Positions 24,641-32,411 of a DNA stretch of 64,000 nt are shown here, piece by piece (the first letter of the stretch is position 1; every line of letters begins with the position of its first letter). Position numbers and translations under genes: made by a program. The stretch spans positions 1,674,001 through 1,738,000 of the forward strand of contig NZ_CP194331.1 in the NCBI RefSeq assembly GCF_051257895.1, given 5' to 3'. Origin of the DNA: Gallionella straubiae. GTDB lineage: Bacteria; Pseudomonadota; Gammaproteobacteria; Burkholderiales; Gallionellaceae. The notes beneath the pieces are model-generated. The model did not search any database. It was not told where the DNA came from and saw only the letters and a program-made list of their open reading frames with translations.

Positions 24641-24919
24641 TTAGTGGTAATCCACGATCTCGACATCAACTGCGCCACCGTTTTCGAAACGGAAACACAC
24701 ACGCCACTGATCGTTGATGCGGATACTCCACTGCCCCTTGCGATTCCCCTTGAGCGCCTCAAGACGATTATTGGGCGGAATGCGCAAGTCTTCGAGGCTG
24801 CCAATCATATGAAGTTGTTCCAGCTTCCGGCGCGCTACCCGTTCAATGTTGGCAAACCGGGGAGCACGCTCACGATTGAACAGTGCTTCAGTTTCGCGGC
24901 ATCGAAAGGATTTAATCAT
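24641..24919 (-). CDS. higB: HigB-type toxin (RelE/ParE superfamily)
   Basis: 92 aa from ATG 24919 (MIKSFRCRETEALFNRERAPRF). A GTG at 24925 is possible, but it lies inside the operator palindrome. Conserved features are LEQLHMIGSLEDLRIPPNNRLEALKGNRKGQWSIRINDQWRVCFRF, the HigB core with its catalytic basic residues. HigB cleaves mRNA on the ribosome. The toxin is the first gene of the pair, and its promoter reads as leaderless. Confidence 0.93.
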   Translation of the reverse strand: MIKSFRCRETEALFNRERAPRFANIERVARRKLEQLHMIGSLEDLRIPPNNRLEALKGNRKGQWSIRINDQWRVCFRFENGGAVDVEIVDYH

Positions 24920-24953
24920 GCGCACATATTAACGCGTCGCGTTAATATGTCAA
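24919..24953 (-). promoter_or_regulatory. higBA sigma-70 promoter overlapped by a 27-bp operator palindrome
   Basis: On the minus strand the -35 box TTGACA (24953-24948) is separated by 16 bases from the -10 box TAATAT (24931-24926), which puts +1 at about 24919, the A of the higB ATG. Bases 24924-24950 form a palindrome with 13-base arms (ACATATTAACGCG and CGCGTTAATATGT) around one base, covering the spacer and the -10 box. This layout fits autorepression by HigA. Confidence 0.85.
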
Positions 24954-24986
24954 GCCCGCGCGAAATATGACTTAGATGCTGACCTT

Positions 24987-25222
24987 AAAAATTCGCGAGG
25001 AGGGATAGATGCAAGGCGCACGGAGCTTTGCATGGCCATTCGACTAGGCTGACAAAATACGCCAGCCAAGTCGCTGGTCAACGCAGAAACCGGAATGTAC
25101 TTAAGGTACATGAGGATTTCGAGTACCGCGCAACGCCGCATAACCAGCCACTTGGCTGCTGTATTTTGGCAGCCTAGTGGAATGGCTAGTAGTTCCATCA
25201 GACGCCCTCCGCAGCAATTTTT
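24987..25222. repeat. MITE-like element with two inverted hairpin units, adjoining the ubiE stop codon
   Basis: 236 bases bounded by AAAAATT and AATTTTT. It holds hairpin B (stems 25041-25053 and 25061-25073), a central small hairpin around GTAC (GTACTTAAGGTAC) and hairpin A (25148-25159 with 25169-25180), which is an inverted relative of B. The right end overlaps the TAA of ubiE. The left part matches 59154-59328 in opposite orientation over most of its length. Confidence 0.85.
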
Positions 25223-25952
25223 ACAGCTTGTACCCCCGGTGCACCGCCACTACGCCGCCGGTCAGGTTGAAGTACTCGACGCGCTCCAGCCCGGCCTCCT
25301 CCATCATCTGCTTCAGCTCATCCTGCCCCGGGTGCATGCGGATGGATTCGGCGAGGTAGCGGTAACTGTCGGAATCGTTGGCGACGAGCTCGCCGATTTT
25401 GGGCAGCAGCTTGAACGAGTAGGCGTCGTAGATCGGTTCCAGCGGTTTGGCGATTTTGGAGAACTCCAGCACGATGACGCGCCCGCCCGGACGGATCACG
25501 CGGCACATCTCGCGCAGCGCGGCGTCCTTGTGCGTAACGTTGCGTAGGCCGAAGGCGATGTTGGCGCAGTCGAAGTAGTTGTCGGGAAACGGCAGGTGCT
25601 CCGCGTCGCACTGCGCGGTCGGCGTGGCGATGCCTTCGTCGAGCAGGCGGTCGCGACCGACGCGCAGCATCGCGTTGTTGATGTCGGTAAGCACGACCTG
25701 GCCGCTCGCGCCGACCTTCTTGAGGAACAGCCGCGACAGGTCCGCCGAGCCGCCCGCCACGTCGAGCACGCGCTGCCCCTCGCGCACGCCGCTGACGCCG
25801 ACCGCGAAGCGCTTCCAGATGCGGTGCAGCCCGACCGACATCAGGTCGTTCATGATGTCGTATTTGCTCGCGACCGAGTCGAACACGCCCGCGACGCGTT
25901 TGGCCTTTTCTTCCTCGGCGACGGTTTCAAAACCAAAGTGGGTTTCAGCCAT
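25221..25952 (-). CDS. ubiE: Ubiquinone/menaquinone C-methyltransferase UbiE
   Basis: 243 aa starting MAETHFGFETVAEEEKAKRV. ATG 25952 is preferred to 25958 because AAGGAG lies seven bases before it. SAM-binding motif VLDVAGGSADLS, family signatures YDIMNDLMSVGLHRIWK and NIAFGLRNVTHKDAALREMCRVIRPGG. It methylates the ring of ubiquinone (and menaquinone) precursors at the inner membrane. The last codon is fused to the repeat element. Confidence 0.96.
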   Translation of the reverse strand: MAETHFGFETVAEEEKAKRVAGVFDSVASKYDIMNDLMSVGLHRIWKRFAVGVSGVREGQRVLDVAGGSADLSRLFLKKVGASGQVVLTDINNAMLRVGRDRLLDEGIATPTAQCDAEHLPFPDNYFDCANIAFGLRNVTHKDAALREMCRVIRPGGRVIVLEFSKIAKPLEPIYDAYSFKLLPKIGELVANDSDSYRYLAESIRMHPGQDELKQMMEEAGLERVEYFNLTGGVVAVHRGYKL

Positions 25953-25996
25953 TTCCATACTCCTTAAATGCGTCGCTGAATTTCAGCGGGTCGTGC

Positions 25997-26482
25997 TCAT
26001 AGCGAACGTATCTTGTTCAGCAGCGCGGTGGTGGAGCGCTCGTGCAGGAACGGGATGCTGTGCACCTTGCCGCCCCAGCCCTGCACCTCGCGCGCGCCGA
26101 CGATGTTTTCGATCTGCCAGTCGCCGCCTTTCGCCAGTATGTCGGGGCGTGAGGCGAGGATCAGGTTCAGCGGCGTATCCTCGTCGAACGGCACCACCAG
26201 GCTGACCGATTCCAGCGCGGCGAGCACCGCCATGCGGTCGTCCTGCGGGTTGACCGGACGGTCGCCTCCCTTGCCGAGACGCTTCACCGAGGCGTCGCTG
26301 TTCACCCCCACGATCAACGCCGCGCCCAGCGCGCGCGCCTGCGCGAGGTAGGTCACATGGCCGCGGTGCAGCACGTCGAAGCAGCCGTTGGTGAACACCA
26401 GCGGGCGCGGTAGCATGACGGCGCGCTCGGCGAAGTGTTCCGGCCGACACAGCTTGTGTTCGAAGATGGGGGCCGTGTACAT
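25997..26482 (-). CDS. rfaE2: D-glycero-beta-D-manno-heptose 1-phosphate adenylyltransferase
   Basis: 161 aa. Cytidylyltransferase fold with FTNGCFDVLHRGHVTYLAQAR (HXGH-type motif) and the closing ERSTTALLNKIRSL. It corresponds to the C-terminal half of HldE, here as a separate protein as in many betaproteobacteria. It makes ADP-heptose for the LPS inner core. Confidence 0.94.
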   Translation of the reverse strand: MYTAPIFEHKLCRPEHFAERAVMLPRPLVFTNGCFDVLHRGHVTYLAQARALGAALIVGVNSDASVKRLGKGGDRPVNPQDDRMAVLAALESVSLVVPFDEDTPLNLILASRPDILAKGGDWQIENIVGAREVQGWGGKVHSIPFLHERSTTALLNKIRSL

Positions 26483-26487
26483 CTATG

Positions 26488-26624
26488 GCGCCTCGAAAAA
26501 CCGTAGCGAGCAGTTTGAGTGCAAGGCGCACGGAACGGAGCGACGAGACATATCGAACAGATAGGCGAGGAAGCGAGTACCGCGCAACGCCGCAATCAAA
26601 CTGCGCAGCAGGTTTTCCGAGGCG
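26488..26624. repeat. Second MITE-like element with about 30-bp imperfect terminal inverted repeats
   Basis: The left end (GCGCCTCGAAAAACC then GCAGTTTGA-like bases) and right end (TCAAACTGCGCAGC then GGTTTTCCGAGGCG) are inverted repeats. The core shares GCAAGGCGCACGGA and GCGAGTACCGCGCAACGCCGC with the elements at 24987 and 59154. It lies between rfaE2 and the BON lipoprotein gene, 5 bases after the stop codon of the latter. Confidence 0.75.
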
Positions 26625-26629
26625 TCCAT

Positions 26630-27196
26630 TTAATCGAGGTATTCGAACAGCCGTACCACGCGCTGCACACCGCCGGTGGTGCTGGCGATTTCGGTGGCTG
26701 CGTCGGCCTCGGCACGCTTGACGAGGCCCATCAGGAACACCGTGCCGTTTTCCGTGACCACCTTGACGTGTTCGGCGCTGAAGCGCTTGTCCTGCATGAA
26801 GCGCAGCTTCACGTCCGAGGTAACCACGCTGTCGCTGCTGCGCGAAGTCAGCGAACTCGGGCTGGCGACGACCAACTCATTGCTCACGTTGCGCACGTTC
26901 TCAACGCCGGCCACCAGCCTGCCGATCTCGGCCTTCACCACCTCGCTCGGCGCTTCGCCGCTGACCAGCACGTTGCGGTTGAAGCTCGTGACGTTGACGT
27001 GCACCTTGTCCTTGTACTGCTTGCCGATCTGGCTGGATGCCTTATTTTCAATCGCTTCGTCATCGATGTAGGCTCCGCTGGTGCGGCGATCCTGCACCAT
27101 CATCACGCCGGTTCCGACACCGGCGGCGACCACCGGAAAACAGCCTTGCAGCGAACCGGCCGCAAGCGCGAGCAACAGCAGGGAAACGATACGCAT
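26630..27196 (-). CDS. BON domain outer-membrane lipoprotein (DolP/YraP-like)
   Basis: 188 aa from ATG 27196, which has TTAGGAGA upstream; the longer frame was rejected. Lipobox LAAGSLQGC gives a mature N-terminal Cys19. Two BON domains follow (about 45-115 and 120-188). The order lpoA-yraN-diaA-this gene matches E. coli yraM-yraN-yraO-yraP, which supports DolP function in outer-membrane maintenance and BAM support. Confidence 0.9.
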   Translation of the reverse strand: MRIVSLLLLALAAGSLQGCFPVVAAGVGTGVMMVQDRRTSGAYIDDEAIENKASSQIGKQYKDKVHVNVTSFNRNVLVSGEAPSEVVKAEIGRLVAGVENVRNVSNELVVASPSSLTSRSSDSVVTSDVKLRFMQDKRFSAEHVKVVTENGTVFLMGLVKRAEADAATEIASTTGGVQRVVRLFEYLD

Positions 27197-27198
27197 GT

Positions 27199-27786
27199 CT
27201 ATTCTCCTAACAGTAGATAATCGATCACGTCGCACAGGCAGTGCAGGGTGAGCAGGTGAACCTCCTGGATGCGCGCGGTGTTCTTCGCATTCACGCAGAT
27301 CAGCACGTCGCCGTCGCGCAGGGCGCCGGCCATCTCGCCGCCGTCGCGCCCGGTCAGCGCGACCACGCGCATGCTGCGCTCATGCGCCGCGTGGATCGCC
27401 GCGACCACGTTCGGCGAGTTGCCGCTGGTGGAAATCGCCAGCAGGCTGTCGCGGGGCATGCCGAGCGCGCGCACCTGCTTGGAAAATATCTGGTTGAAAT
27501 CGTAATCGTTGGCGATGGAAGTGAGCACCGAGCTGTCCGTGGTCAGCGCGACCGCCGCCAGCGGGAGGCGCTCCTTCTCGAAGCGGTTCACCAGCTCCGC
27601 CGCGAAGTGCTGCGCATCGGCCGCCGAGCCGCCGTTGCCGCAGCACAGGATCTTGCCGTCATTGGCGACGCAGTCGAAAAAAACCTGCGCGGCTTCCGCG
27701 ATGGGCTTAGCCAGCTCTTCCTTGACCTTCAGCTTGAGTTCTGCGCTGTCCTTGAAATGCTTGATGATGCGCTTGCCTATATCCAT
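27199..27786 (-). CDS. SIS domain protein of the DiaA/GmhA family
   Basis: 195 aa. It starts MDIGKRIIKHFKDSAEL. SIS motifs CCGNGGSAADAQHFAAELVNRF and AISTSGNSPNVVAAI are intact. GmhA isomerises sedoheptulose 7-phosphate, while DiaA stimulates DnaA. The operon position between yraN and the BON lipoprotein favours DiaA, but the two are hard to separate by sequence. An rfaE2 gene nearby means that a heptose role is not excluded. Confidence 0.88.
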   Translation of the reverse strand: MDIGKRIIKHFKDSAELKLKVKEELAKPIAEAAQVFFDCVANDGKILCCGNGGSAADAQHFAAELVNRFEKERLPLAAVALTTDSSVLTSIANDYDFNQIFSKQVRALGMPRDSLLAISTSGNSPNVVAAIHAAHERSMRVVALTGRDGGEMAGALRDGDVLICVNAKNTARIQEVHLLTLHCLCDVIDYLLLGE

Positions 27787-27824
27787 TGTTATTGTCCCTG
27801 CGATGAGCGCGAATATTAACCGAA

Positions 27825-28160
27825 TCAGGCCTCGAACGCATTCCTGAGCCATTCCACGCCGCCCTCGCCCATCAGCACGGCATCGAAGCGGCACGGCGGG
27901 ATATGCGCGAGGGTGGCGAGATATTGCTGCGCGGTGCGGACGATGCGCTGTCGCTTGCGCGCGTCGATGCTGGCCGCCGCACCGCCAAAGCCGGCATTGC
28001 GCCGCAGGCGCACCTCGACGAACACCAGCGTCGTACCGTCTTGCATGATCAGGTCGATCTCGCCGAAGCGGCCGCGGTAGTTCTGCGCCACCGGCTTCAG
28101 CCCCTGCCCCTGCAGGTATTGCGCAGCCAATTGCTCGGCCTGCGCGCCGCAATCATTCAT
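27825..28160 (-). CDS. yraN: YraN family (UPF0102) endonuclease-like protein
   Basis: 111 aa from ATG 28160 (MNDCGAQAEQLAAQYLQ); it overlaps the end of lpoA by 8 bases. Nuclease-fold motifs are RGRFGEIDLIMQDGTTLVFVEVRLRR (E-D-ExK-like) and RKRQRIVRTAQQYL. The cellular substrate is unknown. Upstream in-frame starts lie in the lpoA coding region and were rejected. Confidence 0.93.
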   Translation of the reverse strand: MNDCGAQAEQLAAQYLQGQGLKPVAQNYRGRFGEIDLIMQDGTTLVFVEVRLRRNAGFGGAAASIDARKRQRIVRTAQQYLATLAHIPPCRFDAVLMGEGGVEWLRNAFEA

Positions 28161-29280
28161 GGTTTTCCCAGCCGCGGCTCGGGAATGCCGGCGCGGCAGG
28201 TGCGGTCTGCAGATGGCGGGACTGCACCTGCCCCTGCGCGAAAACCGCGGGAACCGCCGTGCGCTGGAAGACATGGCTGTTGAGTTCGATGCGTCCGCTC
28301 ACCCCGTCCAGCGGCAGGGTGGCGTCGACCTTGCCGGCCAGCAGCAACTGGATCAGGCGGAACGCATCGATGCCCAGCGCATAGAGCCGCTCGTTATCGG
28401 CGGAAAGCAACGAGATGGGGCGCGGATAGACCATCACCGCGGGATGGTCGGCCTGCAGCAGCCACGGCATGTCCACGAAGCGGATGCCGTGCAGGTCGTA
28501 ATTGACCAGGTTTTCGCTGTTGCCGATAAAAATTTGCGAGGTGGCATAGATCGGCAACTTGTTCGGCAGATAGGGGCGGATCAGGCGCGCCTTTTCGGCA
28601 TCGGCGGCGAGGAACACCACCGTGCCGGCCGCCTCGGCAATGTCGGCAAGCACCGCGGGATCGCCGTCGTATTCGATCTCACGCGAGATCGTGCCGCCCG
28701 AACGGTGCCATTCCTCCTCGAAGGCGAACTGCAGCCGCTTGGAAAGCTGCTCGCGCGTGGTGATGACGATGGCCCACTGCAGCCCCTCATGCATCGCCAG
28801 TTGCGCGGCCTGCCGCGCCTCGGCTTCCACCGCCATGCCGAAAAAATACAACTGCCCCACAGGCGCGGTTTCCGCCATGTTCAATGCCAGGGTCGGCACC
28901 GGAATCTCCTTTTCCGCCGCCAGCACGCCGACGCCGTTGCGCGTCAGCGGCCCCACCACGGCGCGTGCACCATCGGCGACTGCCTGGCGATACAGCGCGG
29001 CGATGTCCTTGCCCTCGTCGAAGCAGCCATACACCCGCACCGGCAGCTTCCCCGGCAGCTGCATTTCCAGATCGGCTGCGGCCTCGAAACCCTGCCGCAC
29101 CGCGTCAGCGGCGGAACCGAAAGCTGCCGATTTCAGCGGCAACAGCAGCGCGATATGCGGTACGGGCTTCGCGTCGTCCGGAGGCGGCACTTCGCCGGCC
29201 GGCGCGCCCTCGGTGGCGCAGGCCATGCTGCTCACGTATAGTGCGAGCAGCGCCGACAGCCAGAGGAATGCACGTTGCAT
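28153..29280 (-). CDS. lpoA: Penicillin-binding protein activator LpoA (YraM family)
   Basis: 375 aa. An N-terminal signal with a possible lipidated Cys (SSMAC, weak lipobox) is followed by the periplasmic-binding-protein-like domain (PHIALLLPLKSAAFGSAADAVRQGFEAA, GARAVVGPLTRNGV, IYATSQIFIGN). LpoA activates PBP1A from the outer membrane. E. coli LpoA has an extra N-terminal TPR domain which is missing here, as in most betaproteobacterial relatives. Its start overlaps the divergent rsmI start by 6 bases if rsmI begins at 29275. Confidence 0.87.
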   Translation of the reverse strand: MQRAFLWLSALLALYVSSMACATEGAPAGEVPPPDDAKPVPHIALLLPLKSAAFGSAADAVRQGFEAAADLEMQLPGKLPVRVYGCFDEGKDIAALYRQAVADGARAVVGPLTRNGVGVLAAEKEIPVPTLALNMAETAPVGQLYFFGMAVEAEARQAAQLAMHEGLQWAIVITTREQLSKRLQFAFEEEWHRSGGTISREIEYDGDPAVLADIAEAAGTVVFLAADAEKARLIRPYLPNKLPIYATSQIFIGNSENLVNYDLHGIRFVDMPWLLQADHPAVMVYPRPISLLSADNERLYALGIDAFRLIQLLLAGKVDATLPLDGVSGRIELNSHVFQRTAVPAVFAQGQVQSRHLQTAPAAPAFPSRGWENHE

Positions 29281-30135
29281 AGCGAATATCCGGAAAAATT
29301 GGAACCAGCATTATATGTAGTTGCCACCCCGATTGGAAACCTGCGTGACATCACGCTGCGCGCGCTGGACGTGCTGGCAGCGGCGGATGTCGTCGCCGCG
29401 GAGGACACGCGCAACACCGCGCACCTGCTCACGCAGCACGGCATCAACGCGAACCGGCTCATGGCAGTGCACCAGCACAACGAGAAGGGTGCAGCGGAGA
29501 AAATCGTCGCGCTGCTGCAGGCGGGGCAGAGCGTGGCCTTCGTCAGCGATGCGGGAACGCCCGCCGTCAGCGACCCCGGCGCGTTGCTGGTGCAGGCGGT
29601 GCGCGCAGCGGGCCTGCGCGTCATCCCGGTTCCCGGCGCGAATGCGGCGATCGCGGCGTTGTCGGCGGCAGGCCTGGCCGAGCCGCATTTCCTGTTCTAT
29701 GGTTTCCTGCCCAGCAAGTCCGCCGCGCGCCGTACCGCGCTCGAATCCCTGCGCGACCAGGCCTGCACGCTGGCGTTCTACGAGGCCCCGCACCGCATCG
29801 TCGAATGCGTCGCCGATTTATGCGAAGTGCTGGGCGGGGAGCGGCAAGTCGTGCTGGCGCGCGAGATCACCAAACTGTTCGAGACGATCCATGCCTGCCC
29901 CTTACGCGATGCCGGGGCATGGCTGATGTCTGACAGCAACCAGCAGCGCGGCGAGTTCGTGGTGCTGGTTTCGGGTGCTGCGCCGCAACCCGGCTTGTCC
30001 GCCGAAGCAAGGCACACCCTGGAAATTCTGCTCGACGAGCTGCCGCTCAAGCAGGCGGTGCAGCTCGCCGCAAAGATCACTGCGGCGAGCCGCAACGAGC
30101 TGTATCAGCTCGCGCTGGAGATGAAACCTAGTTGA
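29275..30135 (+). CDS. rsmI: 16S rRNA 2'-O-ribose C1402 methyltransferase RsmI
   Basis: 286 aa. Motifs LYVVATPIGNLRDITLRALDVLAAADVVAAEDTRN and SDAGTPAVSDPGALLV define the tetrapyrrole-methylase-type RsmI family. No ATG is available; TTG 29275 or TTG 29299 (giving MEPALYVVATP) are the choices, and the second avoids overlap with lpoA. Convergent 3' end overlaps the next gene by 8 bases. It methylates the decoding centre. Confidence 0.94.
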   Translation: MHSEYPEKLEPALYVVATPIGNLRDITLRALDVLAAADVVAAEDTRNTAHLLTQHGINANRLMAVHQHNEKGAAEKIVALLQAGQSVAFVSDAGTPAVSDPGALLVQAVRAAGLRVIPVPGANAAIAALSAAGLAEPHFLFYGFLPSKSAARRTALESLRDQACTLAFYEAPHRIVECVADLCEVLGGERQVVLAREITKLFETIHACPLRDAGAWLMSDSNQQRGEFVVLVSGAAPQPGLSAEARHTLEILLDELPLKQAVQLAAKITAASRNELYQLALEMKPS

Positions 30136-30580
30136 CGATCTTCCAGGAGCCGTTCGGCTGGCGGCAGGCAGTTCCGTAGGCCTTCTCCTGCTTGCCGCTG
30201 ACGGTGACTGTCGTCTGGTATTCGCGGCAGTTCTCGCCGTCGCTAGTCTTGAAGGTGCGGGTCGGCGTTGCAGAAACATCGGCGCCCGTATTCGGGTTGC
30301 GCCAAGTGCTGGCCTGATGGTCGCGGTTGTATTCCAGCGCGGACTGTGCCTTGCGCTCATCGTTCTCATCCATGTAGCGCCCCATCTCGCTGCCCACGAG
30401 CGCGCCGAGCAGCGTCCCGGCAATGATGGCGGCGGTGCGGCCTTCCCCGCCGCCGACATTGGAACCCAGCACGCCGCCCAGAGTGCCGCCTATGACCGCG
30501 CCGCTCTCCTGCTTGGTCTGGCAGGCGGCCAGCGTCACGGACAAGACGGAGAGAAAAAGCATGATCAGGATTCTTTTCAT
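30128..30580 (-). CDS. Glycine-zipper outer-membrane lipoprotein (17-kDa antigen-like)
   Basis: 150 aa. Lipobox VTLAAC with Cys20. Residues 27-70 form the glycine zipper (GAVIGGTLGGVLGSNVGGG, IIAGTLLGALVGSEMG), and the C-terminal domain (TFKTSDGENCREYQTTVTVSGK) is the RT0821/SlyB-type fold. It probably sits in the outer membrane. No operon partners. Confidence 0.85.
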   Translation of the reverse strand: MKRILIMLFLSVLSVTLAACQTKQESGAVIGGTLGGVLGSNVGGGEGRTAAIIAGTLLGALVGSEMGRYMDENDERKAQSALEYNRDHQASTWRNPNTGADVSATPTRTFKTSDGENCREYQTTVTVSGKQEKAYGTACRQPNGSWKIVN

Positions 30581-30689
30581 GATGGCACCCCTTATGTGGA
30601 ATTCGGCGCTCCAATCATAGGGGGTCTCTTGTCGGCGTTATATGCGGGTAATTGCGTATTTTGGAGCCGGCAAGATGCTGAAAGCGGTG

Positions 30690-31034
30690 TCAGGCCCCAA
30701 GATATTCCAGCAGCGCCTGCGCGTTGTTGTGCCCGGCATCCTTCGCCGCGTAGACGAGTGTGGCGCTTCCCCTGCCGAGCGCGGCCCGCAATTCGGCGAC
30801 AGTTTCAGGCTGCCGGTCGAGCTCGGCAAAGTAACGCCGCCGGAACTCCGGCCAGCGCTCGGGCTGGTGCGCATACCAGCGCCGCAGTTCCGTGGAAGGC
30901 GCGATGTCTTTCAGCCACAGATCTACGGCGGCCTTATCCCGGCTCAGGCCGCGCGGCCACAGCCGATCCACGAGAATGCGGATGCCATCGGCTTTTTCCG
31001 GCGCCTCATAGGCGCGCTTGATCTGCAGTTTCAT
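30690..31034 (-). CDS. DUF488 family protein
   Basis: 114 aa. Signature motifs RILVDRLWPRGLSRDKAAVDLWLKDIAPSTELRRWYAH and FRRRYFAEL, ending in the cluster VYAAKDAGHNNAQALLEYL. This is the YeaO-like branch. The function is unknown; related proteins appear in stress and heavy-metal loci. It is transcribed away from the RND operon. Confidence 0.92.
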   Translation of the reverse strand: MKLQIKRAYEAPEKADGIRILVDRLWPRGLSRDKAAVDLWLKDIAPSTELRRWYAHQPERWPEFRRRYFAELDRQPETVAELRAALGRGSATLVYAAKDAGHNNAQALLEYLGA

Positions 31035-31143
31035 GGCGGCAGGGCTGGTTCCCGAATGTTACGCAACCACCTTAACCCGGATCGCCGATGGAGAGCAATA
31101 CACTGAAAAGCGTAAGCAGGAGCATCGAGAATAAGGTTGTATT

Positions 31144-31159
31144 TCAAACAAGCGTTTGA
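31144..31159. promoter_or_regulatory. Candidate TetR-family operator upstream of the RND operon
   Basis: A perfect inverted repeat TCAAAC-N4-GTTTGA, 89 bases before the start of the membrane fusion protein gene. Palindromes of this size and sequence type are used by TetR-family repressors of efflux genes. The regulator encoded at the end of this operon is the likely partner. This is inferred. Confidence 0.5.
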
Positions 31160-31247
31160 TATTCTGCCCGGCTTGCAGCGCACCGTTTCATCGGAACGCC
31201 AGGGGGAAGGCAGCTGCTTTTCAGACAATTAAAACAGGATACCGAAC

Positions 31248-32402
31248 ATGGCAACTCCAACCAGGCCGATAGCTTACACCCTCCTTCTGACCGCCCTGCT
31301 GGCGGGCTGCGGCGGGAACGACAAGGGCGCGCCGCCCGGTGGACCGGGCGCAGGAATGCCGCCCCCCGAGGTGGACGTGATCACGGTCGCCGCGGGCAGC
31401 GCGACGCTCACGCAAGACCTGCCGGGGCGCTTGCAGGCGTACCGCACGGCGCAGGTGCGCGCGCGCGTCGAGGGCGTGATCGAGAAGCGGATGTTCCAGG
31501 AAGGCAGCGACGTGCAAGCGGGCGCGCCGCTGTTCCAGATCGACGCGCGCACCTATCGTGCGGCGGCCGAGGCGGCCCGCGCGGACCTCGCGATCGCGCG
31601 CCAGACCGTCGAGCGCTACCAGCCGCTGCTCGAAATCAAGGCGGTCAGCCAGCAGGAATACGACCTCGCGGCGGCCAAACACAAGCAGGCCGAAGCCGCG
31701 CTGATCCGCGCCGAGGAAGACCTGGAAAACGCCAGCGTTCCCGCCGCGATCTCCGGGCGCATCGGCCGCGCGCAGGTGACCGAGGGCGCGCTGGTCGGCA
31801 AGGGCGAGGCCACCCTGCTCGCGACCATCGAGCAGCTCGACCCGATCTACGTCAACTTCACCCAGCCCGGCGCGGATGTGCTGCGCCTGAAACAGGCTGT
31901 CAAGGCGGGCATGCTCAAACACGCCGAATCCGCCAGCGTGGAGATGTTGCTGGAAGACGGCAGCGCCTATCCGAAAGCCGGCAAGATCTTCTTCACCGAC
32001 ATGGCGGTCGACCCGAACACCGGCGCGGTCAGCCTGCGCGCCGAGTTCCCCAATCCGCAGCGCGAACTGCTGCCCGGCATGTTCGTGCGCCTGCGCTTCC
32101 CGCAGGCGCAGGCGGACAACGCCATCCGCGTGCCGCAGCGCGCCGTGCAGGCCAACCCGCAGGGGCAGTTCGTGATGATCGTAACCCCCGACGGCAAAGC
32201 AGCGCCGCTGCCGGTAAAAACCGGCGGCATGGCGGGCAGCGACTTCATCATCGCCGAGGGTCTGAAGGGCGGCGAGCAGGTCATCGTGAACGGCCTGCAG
32301 AAGGCGCGCCCGGGCACGCCGGTGAAAGCGGTACCGGCAAACGGTGCGCAGAAGAAAGCAGAAGACAAGGCAACGCCGCCTGCTGCAAACGGCAAGTCAT
32401 AA
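31248..32402 (+). CDS. RND efflux periplasmic adaptor (membrane fusion lipoprotein, AcrA/MexA type)
   Basis: 384 aa. Lipobox LLAGCG (Cys at about 22). The barrel-sandwich and hairpin domains are visible: LPGRLQAYRTAQVRARVEGVIEKRMFQEGSDVQAGAPLFQID, the coiled-coil region to about residue 165, and the second half-lipoyl motif. A Lys-rich tail follows (KKAEDKATPP). It links the inner-membrane pump to the outer-membrane channel. First gene of the pump operon, 9 bases before the permease. Confidence 0.94.
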   Translation: MATPTRPIAYTLLLTALLAGCGGNDKGAPPGGPGAGMPPPEVDVITVAAGSATLTQDLPGRLQAYRTAQVRARVEGVIEKRMFQEGSDVQAGAPLFQIDARTYRAAAEAARADLAIARQTVERYQPLLEIKAVSQQEYDLAAAKHKQAEAALIRAEEDLENASVPAAISGRIGRAQVTEGALVGKGEATLLATIEQLDPIYVNFTQPGADVLRLKQAVKAGMLKHAESASVEMLLEDGSAYPKAGKIFFTDMAVDPNTGAVSLRAEFPNPQRELLPGMFVRLRFPQAQADNAIRVPQRAVQANPQGQFVMIVTPDGKAAPLPVKTGGMAGSDFIIAEGLKGGEQVIVNGLQKARPGTPVKAVPANGAQKKAEDKATPPAANGKS

Positions 32403-32411
32403 GGGACACCC

